DNA of 50,822 bases from Allobosea sp. 47.2.35 (GTDB taxonomy: Bacteria > Pseudomonadota > Alphaproteobacteria > Rhizobiales > Beijerinckiaceae): contig NZ_JANLGI010000024.1 of NCBI RefSeq assembly GCF_024655635.1, forward strand, positions 1 through 50,822, read 5' to 3'. The first letter of the stretch is position 1, and each line of letters opens with the position of its first letter. Shown here one piece after another: positions 1 through 7,023 of the stretch. The notes below the pieces were generated by a model. That model saw nothing but the letters and a program-made list of their open reading frames with translations. It was not told where the DNA came from and searched no databases. A program made the translations under genes and the position numbers.

Positions 1-57
1 AAGGGGGGCTAGCCTTCAACGCGATAAGGGGGCTGCGCTTCAATGCGATTTGACACA
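1..57. mobile_element. Possible IS21-like terminus, cut by window edge
   Basis: Two imperfect tandem copies of a G-rich unit lie here, about positions 1-26 and 27-51. Each has the form AAGGGGG-CT-n-GC-TTCAA-GCGAT. Read on the minus strand, the segment begins TGTCAAATCGC at position 55. A TG-start terminus carrying several internal repeats is the layout known for IS21-family ends, where the transposase binds the repeated units. No istA or istB coding sequence is in the window, so the rest of the element would lie to the left. The family assignment rests on pattern and memory, not a search. Confidence 0.35.
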
Positions 58-68
58 TCTTAGCCGTC

Positions 69-431
69 ATGCTAAAGTTGACAGTGTTTTTGGTCGATAA
101 TGCCTATGCCCAAATGCCAGGCTCTCCATACCTGGAAAGCGGCATCGCCAAATGCAGCGCCCCCGGCACCTCGATTGACTTCCAATTAGACGGAAACGGC
201 AGCGCTCGTGTCTTAAAGAGCGCATCCAACTACGATGGGTTTCGTAGCGCCGCCCGTATCAAGGTTTGGCGAGTCTCGCGAGTCGAGAAAGATGGTAAGC
301 ACCTAATTGTATTCGACAACGGCAAAAATTCCCGAATTATGACTTTGGCTGGAAGCCAAAAATCAATGGGTTTCATCGCCGATGGTGGAGTATCGGATAT
401 GCTCTGCCAGATCTTGGTACAGGCGCGCTAA
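69..431 (+). CDS. Small secreted hypothetical protein, possibly 5'-truncated
   Basis: This 120-residue protein is not recognised. Residues 1-15 look like the distal part of a signal peptide: a hydrophobic stretch ending in an Ala-Tyr-Ala-Gln cleavage site. No charged n-region precedes it. In the same frame the codons from 54 to 68 (His-Ile-Leu-Ala-Val) extend the hydrophobic core upstream of the ATG, up to an in-frame stop at 51-53. That suggests the original start was lost when the element ending near position 55-57 inserted. The mature part is small, with Cys near both ends (Cys29 and Cys113), which could form a disulfide. No Shine-Dalgarno sequence precedes the ATG at 69. It may be a remnant. 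Confidence 0.5.
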   Translation: MLKLTVFLVDNAYAQMPGSPYLESGIAKCSAPGTSIDFQLDGNGSARVLKSASNYDGFRSAARIKVWRVSRVEKDGKHLIVFDNGKNSRIMTLAGSQKSMGFIADGGVSDMLCQILVQAR

Positions 432-479
432 AATCGGTGAGAACGCGACGTTGCGGCGCCGCGTTGAATTGTCTTCCGG

Positions 480-920
480 TCAGTCATTCATCTGATAAGT
501 TCTAAGCGCGTTACCGCAGAGCTTGCCATTATCGGTCATCATGCATTTTGCCGACTTTTGTACACCGCGACTCTTTGGCGGGCAGAATTTATCGTAGATC
601 GAATAATATCCAGCGTTCATAGGTTTTGCTCTTACCGCGTTATCCCGCGCAGCCCAAGTCAAAAGCTTATAATTACCGTCTTCTTCGATATGAATGCTTC
701 CGGGATTGGCACATTCGATGCGGATTTCATATTTAGTGACATCTCCGCGCTCTCCAACTCGGATGCCTTGTATATGCCCACTATAGGTAGGGGTTCTTTT
801 ATCGACCGATAGCGTTTTCATAACGACAAAGCCGTACCCACCGAATTTTCCAACCTCTGTGAATGCTCCAGCATTAGTGGATGCTAGGCAGAGAGCAGCG
901 ACAGTAATCCATTTATCCAT
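480..920 (-). CDS. Small secreted cysteine-containing hypothetical protein
   Basis: The frame is open to 1034, but the ATG at 920 is chosen because an AGGAG precedes it by about 8 bases and the product then starts with a clean Sec signal peptide: Met-Asp-Lys-Trp, a hydrophobic core, and Ala-Gly-Ala near residue 18. The mature protein is about 128 residues with four cysteines, three of them in the C-terminal third (FCPP, KCMM, LCGN), so an oxidised periplasmic fold is likely. The family is not recognised. It is convergent with the gene at 69-431, and both encode small exported proteins. Codon use is AT-richer than in the genes beyond 9 kb. Confidence 0.6.
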   Translation of the reverse strand: MDKWITVAALCLASTNAGAFTEVGKFGGYGFVVMKTLSVDKRTPTYSGHIQGIRVGERGDVTKYEIRIECANPGSIHIEEDGNYKLLTWAARDNAVRAKPMNAGYYSIYDKFCPPKSRGVQKSAKCMMTDNGKLCGNALRTYQMND

Positions 921-1191
921 TTTACTACTCCTACTTTTTCTCCAATCTAGCGCTTCCCTTTTACGTCGATTCGCTCCCAACACCATAGGCATCGAGGTCA
1001 GGCGAGGAGATTGCGCGTGGCCACGCTGGCACATCGCGCTCCCTCTCGTTCTACTTTAAATGGTCAGGCGTGCTGCCATACGCACCACTTGGGTGCCGCC
1101 AAGCTCTTGGTTGGTTCGCTAGACGAAGAGGTGGCTTGGCGAGAATTCCTCCGATGAGCTAGGTGTGTAGGCATGGTCTTGGAGATGCCTG

Positions 1192-2169
1192 ATGCGATAC
1201 GCGTTTGCTCGAGTTGTCCATAACGATCACGATTGGATTCGCCCGTCTCCTCATCGTCTGAATTCCAGAATTGACAAGGGATACCTTGCGGAAAACGGGT
1301 ATGGCTTTGAGGATTGGAATTTTAGCAAGGATATTTCTTCAGACGGATTCTGTTACGGATATCACAGATACGCCCCTCAAGATCGATCCAGTCTCTTTAA
1401 CTTAGCCTTTGCCACCTACGACAAGGTTCACGGGTGGTTGCTTGTCGGCTGGTATGAGGGGGCGGAATACGTCGAAGCAGGATCAAATTTCAGCTCAGAT
1501 ATTTTGAATGCTCGTGCAGGTCATCTCACGGAACTGGACGCCAAAGGTTCTTTAGGTGGAAAATTAAGCGGCCTCAATCAGAAGCAGATTGCATATAATT
1601 TACGCAAATCTCAGACGTCGTGGAGTTGGAAGGTCTCGCCGTCGAATATGCATCGACTGCAATTTCCGATACCAGTTCCCGCCGAATTCACATTCGGATT
1701 TGGTAAGTACTTCACAACGGCGAAATTTATTGATGAAATTAGATGGAACCAGCTTCGATCTATCGCATATGAATATTTAGATAAGAAATCTCAATCAGAT
1801 TATAATGAAGGAGGCGAGGTTGAATTCCCTGAGGGAAAATCATACCAAGTATCTCACTTCGAGCGAGAAAGGAGTCAGAAATTAGTATCGCTCGCCAAAG
1901 CGAAATTTAAAAAGAAGCATGGCAGATTATTCTGCGAGGCCTGCGGATTCAGCTTTGGCAACGTTTATGGCGGTATCGGGGATGATTTTATTGAGATGCA
2001 TCATTTGATCCCGGTTTCGGAATTATCAGAAGGCTCCAAGACCAAATTGAGTGACGTGGTGCTAGTTTGCTCCAATTGCCATCGTATGCTTCATCGGCAT
2101 CGTCCATGGATAACTTCGGTTGATAAGCTGAAATTCATCATGAAAAACGCAAAATATTCTGAGAAGTAG
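1192..2169 (+). CDS. HNH endonuclease, McrA-like, with unknown N-terminal domain
   Basis: This is a 325-residue protein. The C-terminal third is an HNH (beta-beta-alpha metal) nuclease with structural zinc: Cys248-x-x-Cys251, catalytic His270-His271, then Cys293-x-x-Cys296-His297 and His301. This is the Cys4-HNH arrangement known from McrA-type modification-dependent restriction enzymes. The first 200 or so residues, rich in Trp, Tyr and Phe, match no family I can name and could be a DNA-base reader. The ATG at 1192 has GGAG seven bases upstream. It stands alone, convergent with the leftward island genes. Host defence against modified DNA is an inference from the nuclease type and island setting; a homing or phage HNH nuclease is possible. 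Confidence 0.75.
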   Translation: MRYAFARVVHNDHDWIRPSPHRLNSRIDKGYLAENGYGFEDWNFSKDISSDGFCYGYHRYAPQDRSSLFNLAFATYDKVHGWLLVGWYEGAEYVEAGSNFSSDILNARAGHLTELDAKGSLGGKLSGLNQKQIAYNLRKSQTSWSWKVSPSNMHRLQFPIPVPAEFTFGFGKYFTTAKFIDEIRWNQLRSIAYEYLDKKSQSDYNEGGEVEFPEGKSYQVSHFERERSQKLVSLAKAKFKKKHGRLFCEACGFSFGNVYGGIGDDFIEMHHLIPVSELSEGSKTKLSDVVLVCSNCHRMLHRHRPWITSVDKLKFIMKNAKYSEK

Positions 2170-2180
2170 CATTCATGCGT

Positions 2181-2212
2181 TCTCCTGCGGCGATAGAGGC
2201 AGAGCCAGGAGA
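2181..2212. terminator. Weak inverted repeat between convergent genes
   Basis: TCTCCTG (2181-2187) pairs with CAGGAGA (2206-2212) across an 18-base loop, in the short gap between the HNH gene and the convergent zinc-ribbon gene. There is no T-tract, so a terminator role is only suggested by position. Confidence 0.25.
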
Positions 2213-2224
2213 CGGGCATTGCGG

Positions 2225-2458
2225 CTAATCATTGATGCCCTGAAGGCAGTTTTCCGTAAGCTCGGCTCCTAATCCATAAGCGTCGCAGCTTGGGCAGATG
2301 GAGTATATGCGTTTCATTGAGGGCGGTGATCCCTCGCGTATCGATGCCGGCAGGCTCGGCGATTTCAAGGCCGGCTTTATGACCTGAATAGCCTCTGCCA
2401 ACAGCCTCCCTGGAATGCCGACGAGCGAGGAGCCGCACCTAGCGCAGAATCTCGTCAC
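2225..2458 (-). CDS. Small zinc-ribbon-like protein
   Basis: This is a 77-residue protein with two Cys-x-x-Cys pairs, Cys5/Cys8 and Cys55/Cys58, spaced as in a zinc ribbon. The start is GTG at 2456-2458, and it overlaps the stop of the upstream gene as GTGA, so the two are translationally coupled. It is the last gene of the leftward island operon. No family is recognised; small zinc ribbons on islands often bind nucleic acid or partner proteins, but nothing here fixes the role. Confidence 0.5.
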   Translation of the reverse strand: MTRFCARCGSSLVGIPGRLLAEAIQVIKPALKSPSLPASIREGSPPSMKRIYSICPSCDAYGLGAELTENCLQGIND

Positions 2459-2649
2459 TGCTTAAGCTGGCCGGGCTCGGGAGCATCATCAGGGACCTCA
2501 TGAAGAGGCGTGACCCTGCATAACATGGCCAAAGACCCCATCAGGGCATGGAATATGAAATCCCGCTGCTCCTGGTCCGTGGCCATCAGGACGGTCTTTC
2601 CATCCGAGTCGAAAACCACATCGTTGTCGTCCTGAATCGTAATCCGCAT
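2455..2649 (-). CDS. Small hypothetical protein
   Basis: A 64-residue protein with an acidic N-terminus and a short hydrophobic helix around residues 30-45, no recognised domain. Its ATG (2647-2649) directly abuts the TAA of the upstream HD-domain gene and a GGAG lies within the end of that gene, so translation is coupled. Its own stop overlaps the next GTG. The tight packing on both sides is the main support for it being a real gene. Confidence 0.5.
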   Translation of the reverse strand: MRITIQDDNDVVFDSDGKTVLMATDQEQRDFIFHALMGSLAMLCRVTPLHEVPDDAPEPGQLKQ

Positions 2650-3123
2650 TTATTCTCCCTGAGATTGCTCTGGCATGGCTGCAGAGGGCTCGAGGCGGTT
2701 CAGGCGCTGCATGGCCCCCTCATATTTGGCAAGGAGCCTACCGGCCTTCTCTGAGGGTAGAAGAGCTATCCTGGATGCATCCATGTTATCCCTGAGATCG
2801 GCAATCTTCACCGGACGTGCCAACTCATTGGAAGCAGCGCGATCCAGGAATGCCTCGTAGCTCTCGCCGTCCTGCCTTGAGAGAGCGACGATGGCGTCGA
2901 CAATCGCGTTGGAGAAGCCCTCATTCAGCAGGGCATCTGCCGTGATGTTGGTATCTTCGATGACATCGTGCAGGACGGCGATGATGGCTCTAGTTTCGTC
3001 CCCCGAACGGATGAAATCCAGAGCCACGCGCATTGGATGGGCAATGTACGGATTACCAGCCTTGTCGGATTGATCCTTATGGGCGATGGCGGCCAGATCG
3101 ATTGCCCTTTCAAGGGTGCCCAT
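2650..3123 (-). CDS. HD-domain phosphohydrolase, SpoT/MESH1-like (small alarmone hydrolase type)
   Basis: This 157-residue protein consists of one HD domain. The motif order matches the hydrolase half of RelA/SpoT and the small alarmone hydrolases: a His near residue 15, Tyr-Ile-x-His-Pro at 26-30, His52-Asp53 followed by Ile-Glu-Asp at 55-57, and Val-Lys-Ile-Ala-Asp-Leu with a following Asp-Asn about 50 residues later. The size is that of stand-alone MESH1-like enzymes, with no synthetase, TGS or ACT domain. These remove the 3' diphosphate of (p)ppGpp using manganese; activity here is inferred. It sits 29 bases after a ribbon-helix-helix gene and before two small genes in a mobile element, so it could be part of a toxin-antitoxin or phage-type regulatory module. 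Confidence 0.75.
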   Translation of the reverse strand: MGTLERAIDLAAIAHKDQSDKAGNPYIAHPMRVALDFIRSGDETRAIIAVLHDVIEDTNITADALLNEGFSNAIVDAIVALSRQDGESYEAFLDRAASNELARPVKIADLRDNMDASRIALLPSEKAGRLLAKYEGAMQRLNRLEPSAAMPEQSQGE

Positions 3124-3152
3124 TGAAGTTATCTCCCTATTCTGAGATCGGT

Positions 3153-3341
3153 TTAACCCGGTGCACCCTGTTTCGAAGACCTGTCCCTATTATCGAGATA
3201 GAGTCTGATCGCTTTTCTGATCAGGAAATTCCGGGATGCACCGGTTTCAATCGTAATTCGGCTAAGGCGCTCAACCAAATCCTCGTCACACAGGATTTCA
3301 ACGCGCGCCCTCTGGTTATTCAATTGCAAGGCATTCTCCAT
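3153..3341 (-). CDS. Ribbon-helix-helix DNA-binding protein
   Basis: A 62-residue protein with the ribbon-helix-helix pattern: a short strand (Arg-Val-Glu-Ile, about residues 13-16), a helix (Asp-Leu-Val-Glu-Arg-Leu-Ser-Arg) and a second helix starting at Ser-Arg-Asn-Phe-Leu-Ile-Arg-Lys-Ala. CopG/Arc-type proteins of this size bind DNA as dimers and often repress their own operon. It lies between the 805-residue NTPase gene and the HD gene, with a 121-base AT-rich gap upstream that may hold a promoter. It may be an antitoxin-like regulator of the downstream genes or a plasmid/phage repressor. Confidence 0.65.
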   Translation of the reverse strand: MENALQLNNQRARVEILCDEDLVERLSRITIETGASRNFLIRKAIRLYLDNRDRSSKQGAPG

Positions 3342-3462
3342 ATCCCGTCTAATACCGGCATAAAGATATTTATCGTAAAATAAACAGTGGGGCTAAATCC
3401 GATCAATTTATCGAATCTAATAAATGGACTCGATAATATTTCCGCATATCAACAAATAAGGC

Positions 3463-5880
3463 CTATCTCCTTTTCTTTATGAGTAGACGATCAAGCTGAG
3501 ATAGCAGCTTATTTCTTTCTCTAGCTCTGGAGATGAGATGCGCCTCATCCGTCATGATCTCTCTGATTCTTTCGAAACGAAATCTTTTATTGACAAGGGC
3601 AAAATACAGGGCACTCCATCCTGCATCTCGCTTGTGAGGGACATTTCCCTCAGTGCGCCAGCGTTGGATATCTTCCTCGAAATCCTCCTCGACTGATGGA
3701 CGATAAGTCCTCTCTGAAGCCGCCTTCTCGACCAGTTCGTGCAGATTTTCAGGGACATCCTCGAAGCTGATCCAACTTCTTGGGTCGAGCAAACCGCGTT
3801 CAGGACCACGAAATTCTAGGAAGAAGCTCCCATCAGGATGCGCAGCCTGACATGGGAGGTACATCATGTCTGACGGCCACTTTTTGTTGTCAAACCCATG
3901 CTTCTCGAACCCATGAGACTTCAAGCTATCGAAAATGCGGGATATGATTTCTCGGTAGCAATCCGGAGGCATGACGGTTTGGGTAGGGATATAAGCACGC
4001 CACCTCGGATTATCGGGAGTGCTAGAGAATGTATTAAAAATGTAGATCTCGAATCCGGACATGATAGAGGCAAATGCTTCAGGCGAAATTCCTCCGCCAT
4101 CATTGTCGAGAATAAGGCCATTTGCTAGAACGAAATTATTGTGCTTCCTCATGCTTTCCGAATTGGGCGCAGGAAGTCCGAGCGTTAGAACACAATTGTC
4201 TTCCTTTTTGGCATATTTGATTTTCGAATACTCCTTCAGTTTTTCAATGAAAATAGCGTGGTCATCGGCAAAGATGTAATGTTTAGGAAATTTACTATAT
4301 GTGTTTTCCCAAATCGTTGCATAAAAACGTGTTACTTTATCTTTATTAGATATATAAGGCGTTTCATCACATGAATTGTGACAATTTTCGCCTTCTTCCG
4401 ACTGATTTTCTTCAATCCAACTAATCAGGTGCTCGTATAGACCATGATATGAAACGCTGGACATACGATCTCGATATGCCTTCATTTTCTCGCTATTCGA
4501 CGAATGAATCCTTGGTCTCCCTACTTTGCGCTTTGCTTCATCTGGAAGCTCGATACCAAGCCACTCAATCGATGAACCATGGAAGATCGCCTGCAACCAT
4601 TCAGCCAAGCCCCTATCAGGAACCACTATGATCTGATCTTCCGTTCCATCGGCCCTGCGAATTCCCCCTCTCAACACGGCTTGATAAGCCACGTTGTAAT
4701 AAAAATCTCGACGAATTTCTTCGTAATTGAGGCCCAAGAAATTTAAGAATGCTCGATATTGCGGAGTGGGATTCAAGGCTGACAAGAATACCACCATGTT
4801 CTTGCCCATGTAATCATTGAGGCCATGAGGCGAGTTCGGCAACCTGATGGCGTTGGGCGAATTGTTAAAAATGAATTCCTGATCTAGGTTGGCAAGAAAC
4901 AGGAATTCATTTCCGTTTGCCATCTCGACAGATTTTTCGATTAAGGGTTCTAGGAGTTCATTTTCGAATTCATCTCGGATATATTTCGACCAATTTCGAT
5001 CAAAGCCATAATATATTTTTATGCGCTCGCAGTTCGGGTGAAACGAGTATTGCAACTCCGGTAAGGTCTCATATCTGAATTTCACGCCTTCCTTGCTCCA
5101 AAGGGAAACCAAATTGCTGTCGGCGATATGCGCTCCCGCCATCCTGACGCTTTTGAACCCAGCGCAGATCGAGGGTTTCAGCTTAGCGAATAGCATGGCT
5201 TCAGATTTCCCATCCGCCAGTCCATTCAGCAGATTGGAATAATGTTCGGAATGAACATATGTGTCCCAATGCGGCGATGTCAGAAGATTCAATGATTTAG
5301 CGAAAGGTTCTAGGCCAGCATCTGTTTTGGCATTTTTACGCAATTCGCTGGCTCCGGCAGGATCCGCTATCAGCAACTCTGACCAGATATGATCCCTCGG
5401 TGAGGTCTTCAGGTGATCTGTCAAGTTTCGATGGGTTTCAGGAAATTTCAAGGCTTCCATACGATGAGGCTGCAAGACCTCGTCGATAAAGAGGTGCCAT
5501 CTCGAAGCCTGAAAGAAGTAGGGAATTCGTTCGAAGGACGCACGGGTTATGAACAATATTTTCCCTTCAGCATCCGATTCTCGAAGGTATTTCATGATCG
5601 ACGCGACCGTCGATTTGATCACATCCGAATCGATTCTGCGGATTTCCGCTCCGTTTTCTAGCTTGGGGAATTTTTCGATTGTTTTGGAGATCAATTCCTT
5701 CGTTGGTTGAACGAATATGATCGCTTCGCCTTTGTTAGCCATTTTGGCTGCTATTTGGCATAGGGAACGTGTTTTACCAGAGCCAGCAGGAGCGTCATGT
5801 AGTATTATAGTTCCTCTATCGATTGGTACGTCGCAATTGTTGATTTCCTCGGATTGAATATCGGTGTGGTCTTCAAACAT
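3463..5880 (-). CDS. Large P-loop NTPase / helicase-like protein of mobile element
   Basis: This is an 805-residue protein. The N-terminal region is a P-loop NTPase of the SF1/SF2 helicase type: Walker A Gly-Ser-Gly-Lys-Thr at 33-37, a strand-and-PTKE motif near 55-61, and Walker B Leu-Phe-Ile-Asp133-Glu134. Around the middle is a Lys-Val-Gly-Arg-Pro-Arg segment followed by a basic Glu-Lys-x-x-Ala-Tyr-Arg-Asp-Arg stretch, an AT-hook-like motif often seen in phage and plasmid DNA-binding proteins. The C-terminal half is not recognised and has acidic patches. AAGGA precedes the ATG by about 8 bases. It lies between the excisionase-like gene and the RHH gene. Element replication or DNA processing is the likeliest role, but defence systems also use such NTPases. 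Confidence 0.6.
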   Translation of the reverse strand: MFEDHTDIQSEEINNCDVPIDRGTIILHDAPAGSGKTRSLCQIAAKMANKGEAIIFVQPTKELISKTIEKFPKLENGAEIRRIDSDVIKSTVASIMKYLRESDAEGKILFITRASFERIPYFFQASRWHLFIDEVLQPHRMEALKFPETHRNLTDHLKTSPRDHIWSELLIADPAGASELRKNAKTDAGLEPFAKSLNLLTSPHWDTYVHSEHYSNLLNGLADGKSEAMLFAKLKPSICAGFKSVRMAGAHIADSNLVSLWSKEGVKFRYETLPELQYSFHPNCERIKIYYGFDRNWSKYIRDEFENELLEPLIEKSVEMANGNEFLFLANLDQEFIFNNSPNAIRLPNSPHGLNDYMGKNMVVFLSALNPTPQYRAFLNFLGLNYEEIRRDFYYNVAYQAVLRGGIRRADGTEDQIIVVPDRGLAEWLQAIFHGSSIEWLGIELPDEAKRKVGRPRIHSSNSEKMKAYRDRMSSVSYHGLYEHLISWIEENQSEEGENCHNSCDETPYISNKDKVTRFYATIWENTYSKFPKHYIFADDHAIFIEKLKEYSKIKYAKKEDNCVLTLGLPAPNSESMRKHNNFVLANGLILDNDGGGISPEAFASIMSGFEIYIFNTFSSTPDNPRWRAYIPTQTVMPPDCYREIISRIFDSLKSHGFEKHGFDNKKWPSDMMYLPCQAAHPDGSFFLEFRGPERGLLDPRSWISFEDVPENLHELVEKAASERTYRPSVEEDFEEDIQRWRTEGNVPHKRDAGWSALYFALVNKRFRFERIREIMTDEAHLISRARERNKLLSQLDRLLIKKRR

Positions 5881-6357
5881 TTATTTTTCCTTTTATTGAG
5901 TAAATTTCTGAATTGCCGACGCCTATTCAAAGACGGTCGGCTGTTGTTGTGTGCATCGAAATATCGGTGCTGCGCGCTGGTTCGCTTGAGGTTTTCGATC
6001 CCATTTGGGATCGCCCCGACAGCCGAGTGTCGGCGGATCGAGTTTCAGCTTCGCGGTTTGGTTTCGTGCCCGCCTCGTCGCAGGGATCGAGAGGCGGCTA
6101 TCCTCTCAATCGTCTCGCAGCCCGGTTCGAACCAAGCCGCTTCTCGATGGATCTGGCCGGGTTGAGGGCGGAACAGCGTATCGGCGCAGCGGCAGCAAAT
6201 ATCCTCGCTGACCTCAAACCGAGATCAGCCCGAAAAGTGGCGACCTTTACGCCGCGCACATCGGAGGCTCACTGGACGGCTTTCTCGCCGGTCGATGTTC
6301 CAGGAAAGGGATCACCATCCCATCTAGATGCGATCTGTCGACCGAGCCTGGTTCCAA
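5881..6357. other. Non-coding stretch with hairpins and a short direct repeat
   Basis: No convincing gene is seen between the NTPase start and the excisionase-like stop. The stretch is GC-richer than its flanks and holds several dyads: CGATCCCA-TT-TGGGATCG (5996-6013, perfect), CCGACA-N6-TGTCGG (6016-6033, perfect) and an imperfect GATCGAGAGG/CCTCTCAATC hairpin just after 6085. A 21-base imperfect direct repeat containing GGTTC-n-AAC-n-AAGCCGC occurs at 6120-6140 and 6346-6366. It forms the upstream region of the NTPase gene, so it may be a structured leader, an operator cluster or an origin. Confidence 0.45.
5996..6013. repeat. Perfect 18-bp palindrome upstream of the NTPase gene
   Basis: CGATCCCA and TGGGATCG flank a TT centre, giving 8-bp perfect arms. 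It is 116 bases before the NTPase start codon. The compact two-base centre fits a protein-binding dyad better than an RNA hairpin. Confidence 0.5.
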
Positions 6358-6573
6358 CTAAGCCGCGAGTTTCTCCGGTTCCCACAGTGGCAGGGCTTCC
6401 AGCCATGCAACTGCGTCGACATGGAGCACGATAGTTTTGCCGCCGGCCTTTCTGGCCTTCAAGCGACCGGCTCCGATCTCTTCCCAAATAACAGATTTTC
6501 CTCGCCCGCAAATCCTAGCGAGGTCCTTGATGTCATATGCCAGAGGGGTGATATCCATATAATTCGTCTTCAT
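6358..6573 (-). CDS. Excisionase/AlpA-like helix-turn-helix protein
   Basis: A 71-residue protein with a MerR-like winged-helix (HTH_17/excisionase) pattern: a helix-turn-helix around residues 14-30 (Ile-Lys-Asp-Leu-Ala-Arg-Ile-Cys-Gly-Arg-Gly-Lys-Ser-Val-Ile-Trp), a basic wing, then a short Val-Asp-Ala-Val-Ala-Trp-Leu helix. AlpA and Xis proteins of this size steer the integrase or activate element genes. AAGGA lies about 12 bases before the ATG at 6573; a second Met at residue 6 is an alternative. It lies 450 bases downstream of the integrase gene on the same strand, as expected for a recombination directionality factor. Confidence 0.7.
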   Translation of the reverse strand: MKTNYMDITPLAYDIKDLARICGRGKSVIWEEIGAGRLKARKAGGKTIVLHVDAVAWLEALPLWEPEKLAA

Positions 6574-7023
6574 CTCTAAAATTTCCTTCTAAATCGAGTT
6601 CCTTTCGGGAGTTGGCAATGAGAACCGCAGCAATCTTTGAATGAGTAGATGTTGTTCAGATCATCAATCCTGTTTCTTATCTAGCATAAGTTTATTTCGG
6701 TGTGAATATGTTTTCTTGTTCGCAAATAAATTAAAACAACTCGAGATATCTATGATATATTATAGTATACAGAATTAATATCAAATTATGAATCTTGCGT
6801 AATCCTGGTTATGCGCGTATTGTGATCGGTGTGTGATTGATTCAGGCTATTCTTGGTTTTTATCCTAATAATAATATTGTATTGTTTTATCAATTATTTA
6901 TTTTTGCCGTCATCGTCGATGGTGCGCGCGGGCAAGTCATATTTGCGGCCAACCCAAGCGCGCCTTGCTAACCTGCGGATTTCTATAGGGGCGAGCCACC
7001 TGCAATCCTGACAGCTAGTTGCC
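6574..7023. other. AT-rich non-coding stretch between integrase and excisionase genes
   Basis: No open frame of note occurs here. From about 6640 to 6905 the sequence is by far the most AT-rich of the window, with runs such as TATGATATATTATAG and repeated TTATTTATTTTTG. It must hold the promoter for the excisionase-like gene and could bind H-NS-like or integration-host proteins. The base composition changes back to GC-rich at about 6910. I see no clear iterated repeats. Confidence 0.5.

Noticed and set aside
6119..6140. GGTTCGAACC resembling a tRNA T-loop
   Set aside because: No matching stem pairs around it and no D or anticodon arm upstream; it is part of the short direct repeat.
5913..6434. 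173-codon plus-strand open frame between the NTPase and excisionase-like genes
   Set aside because: Ser/Pro/Arg-rich translation without domain, no ribosome site, and it runs over the excisionase-like gene.
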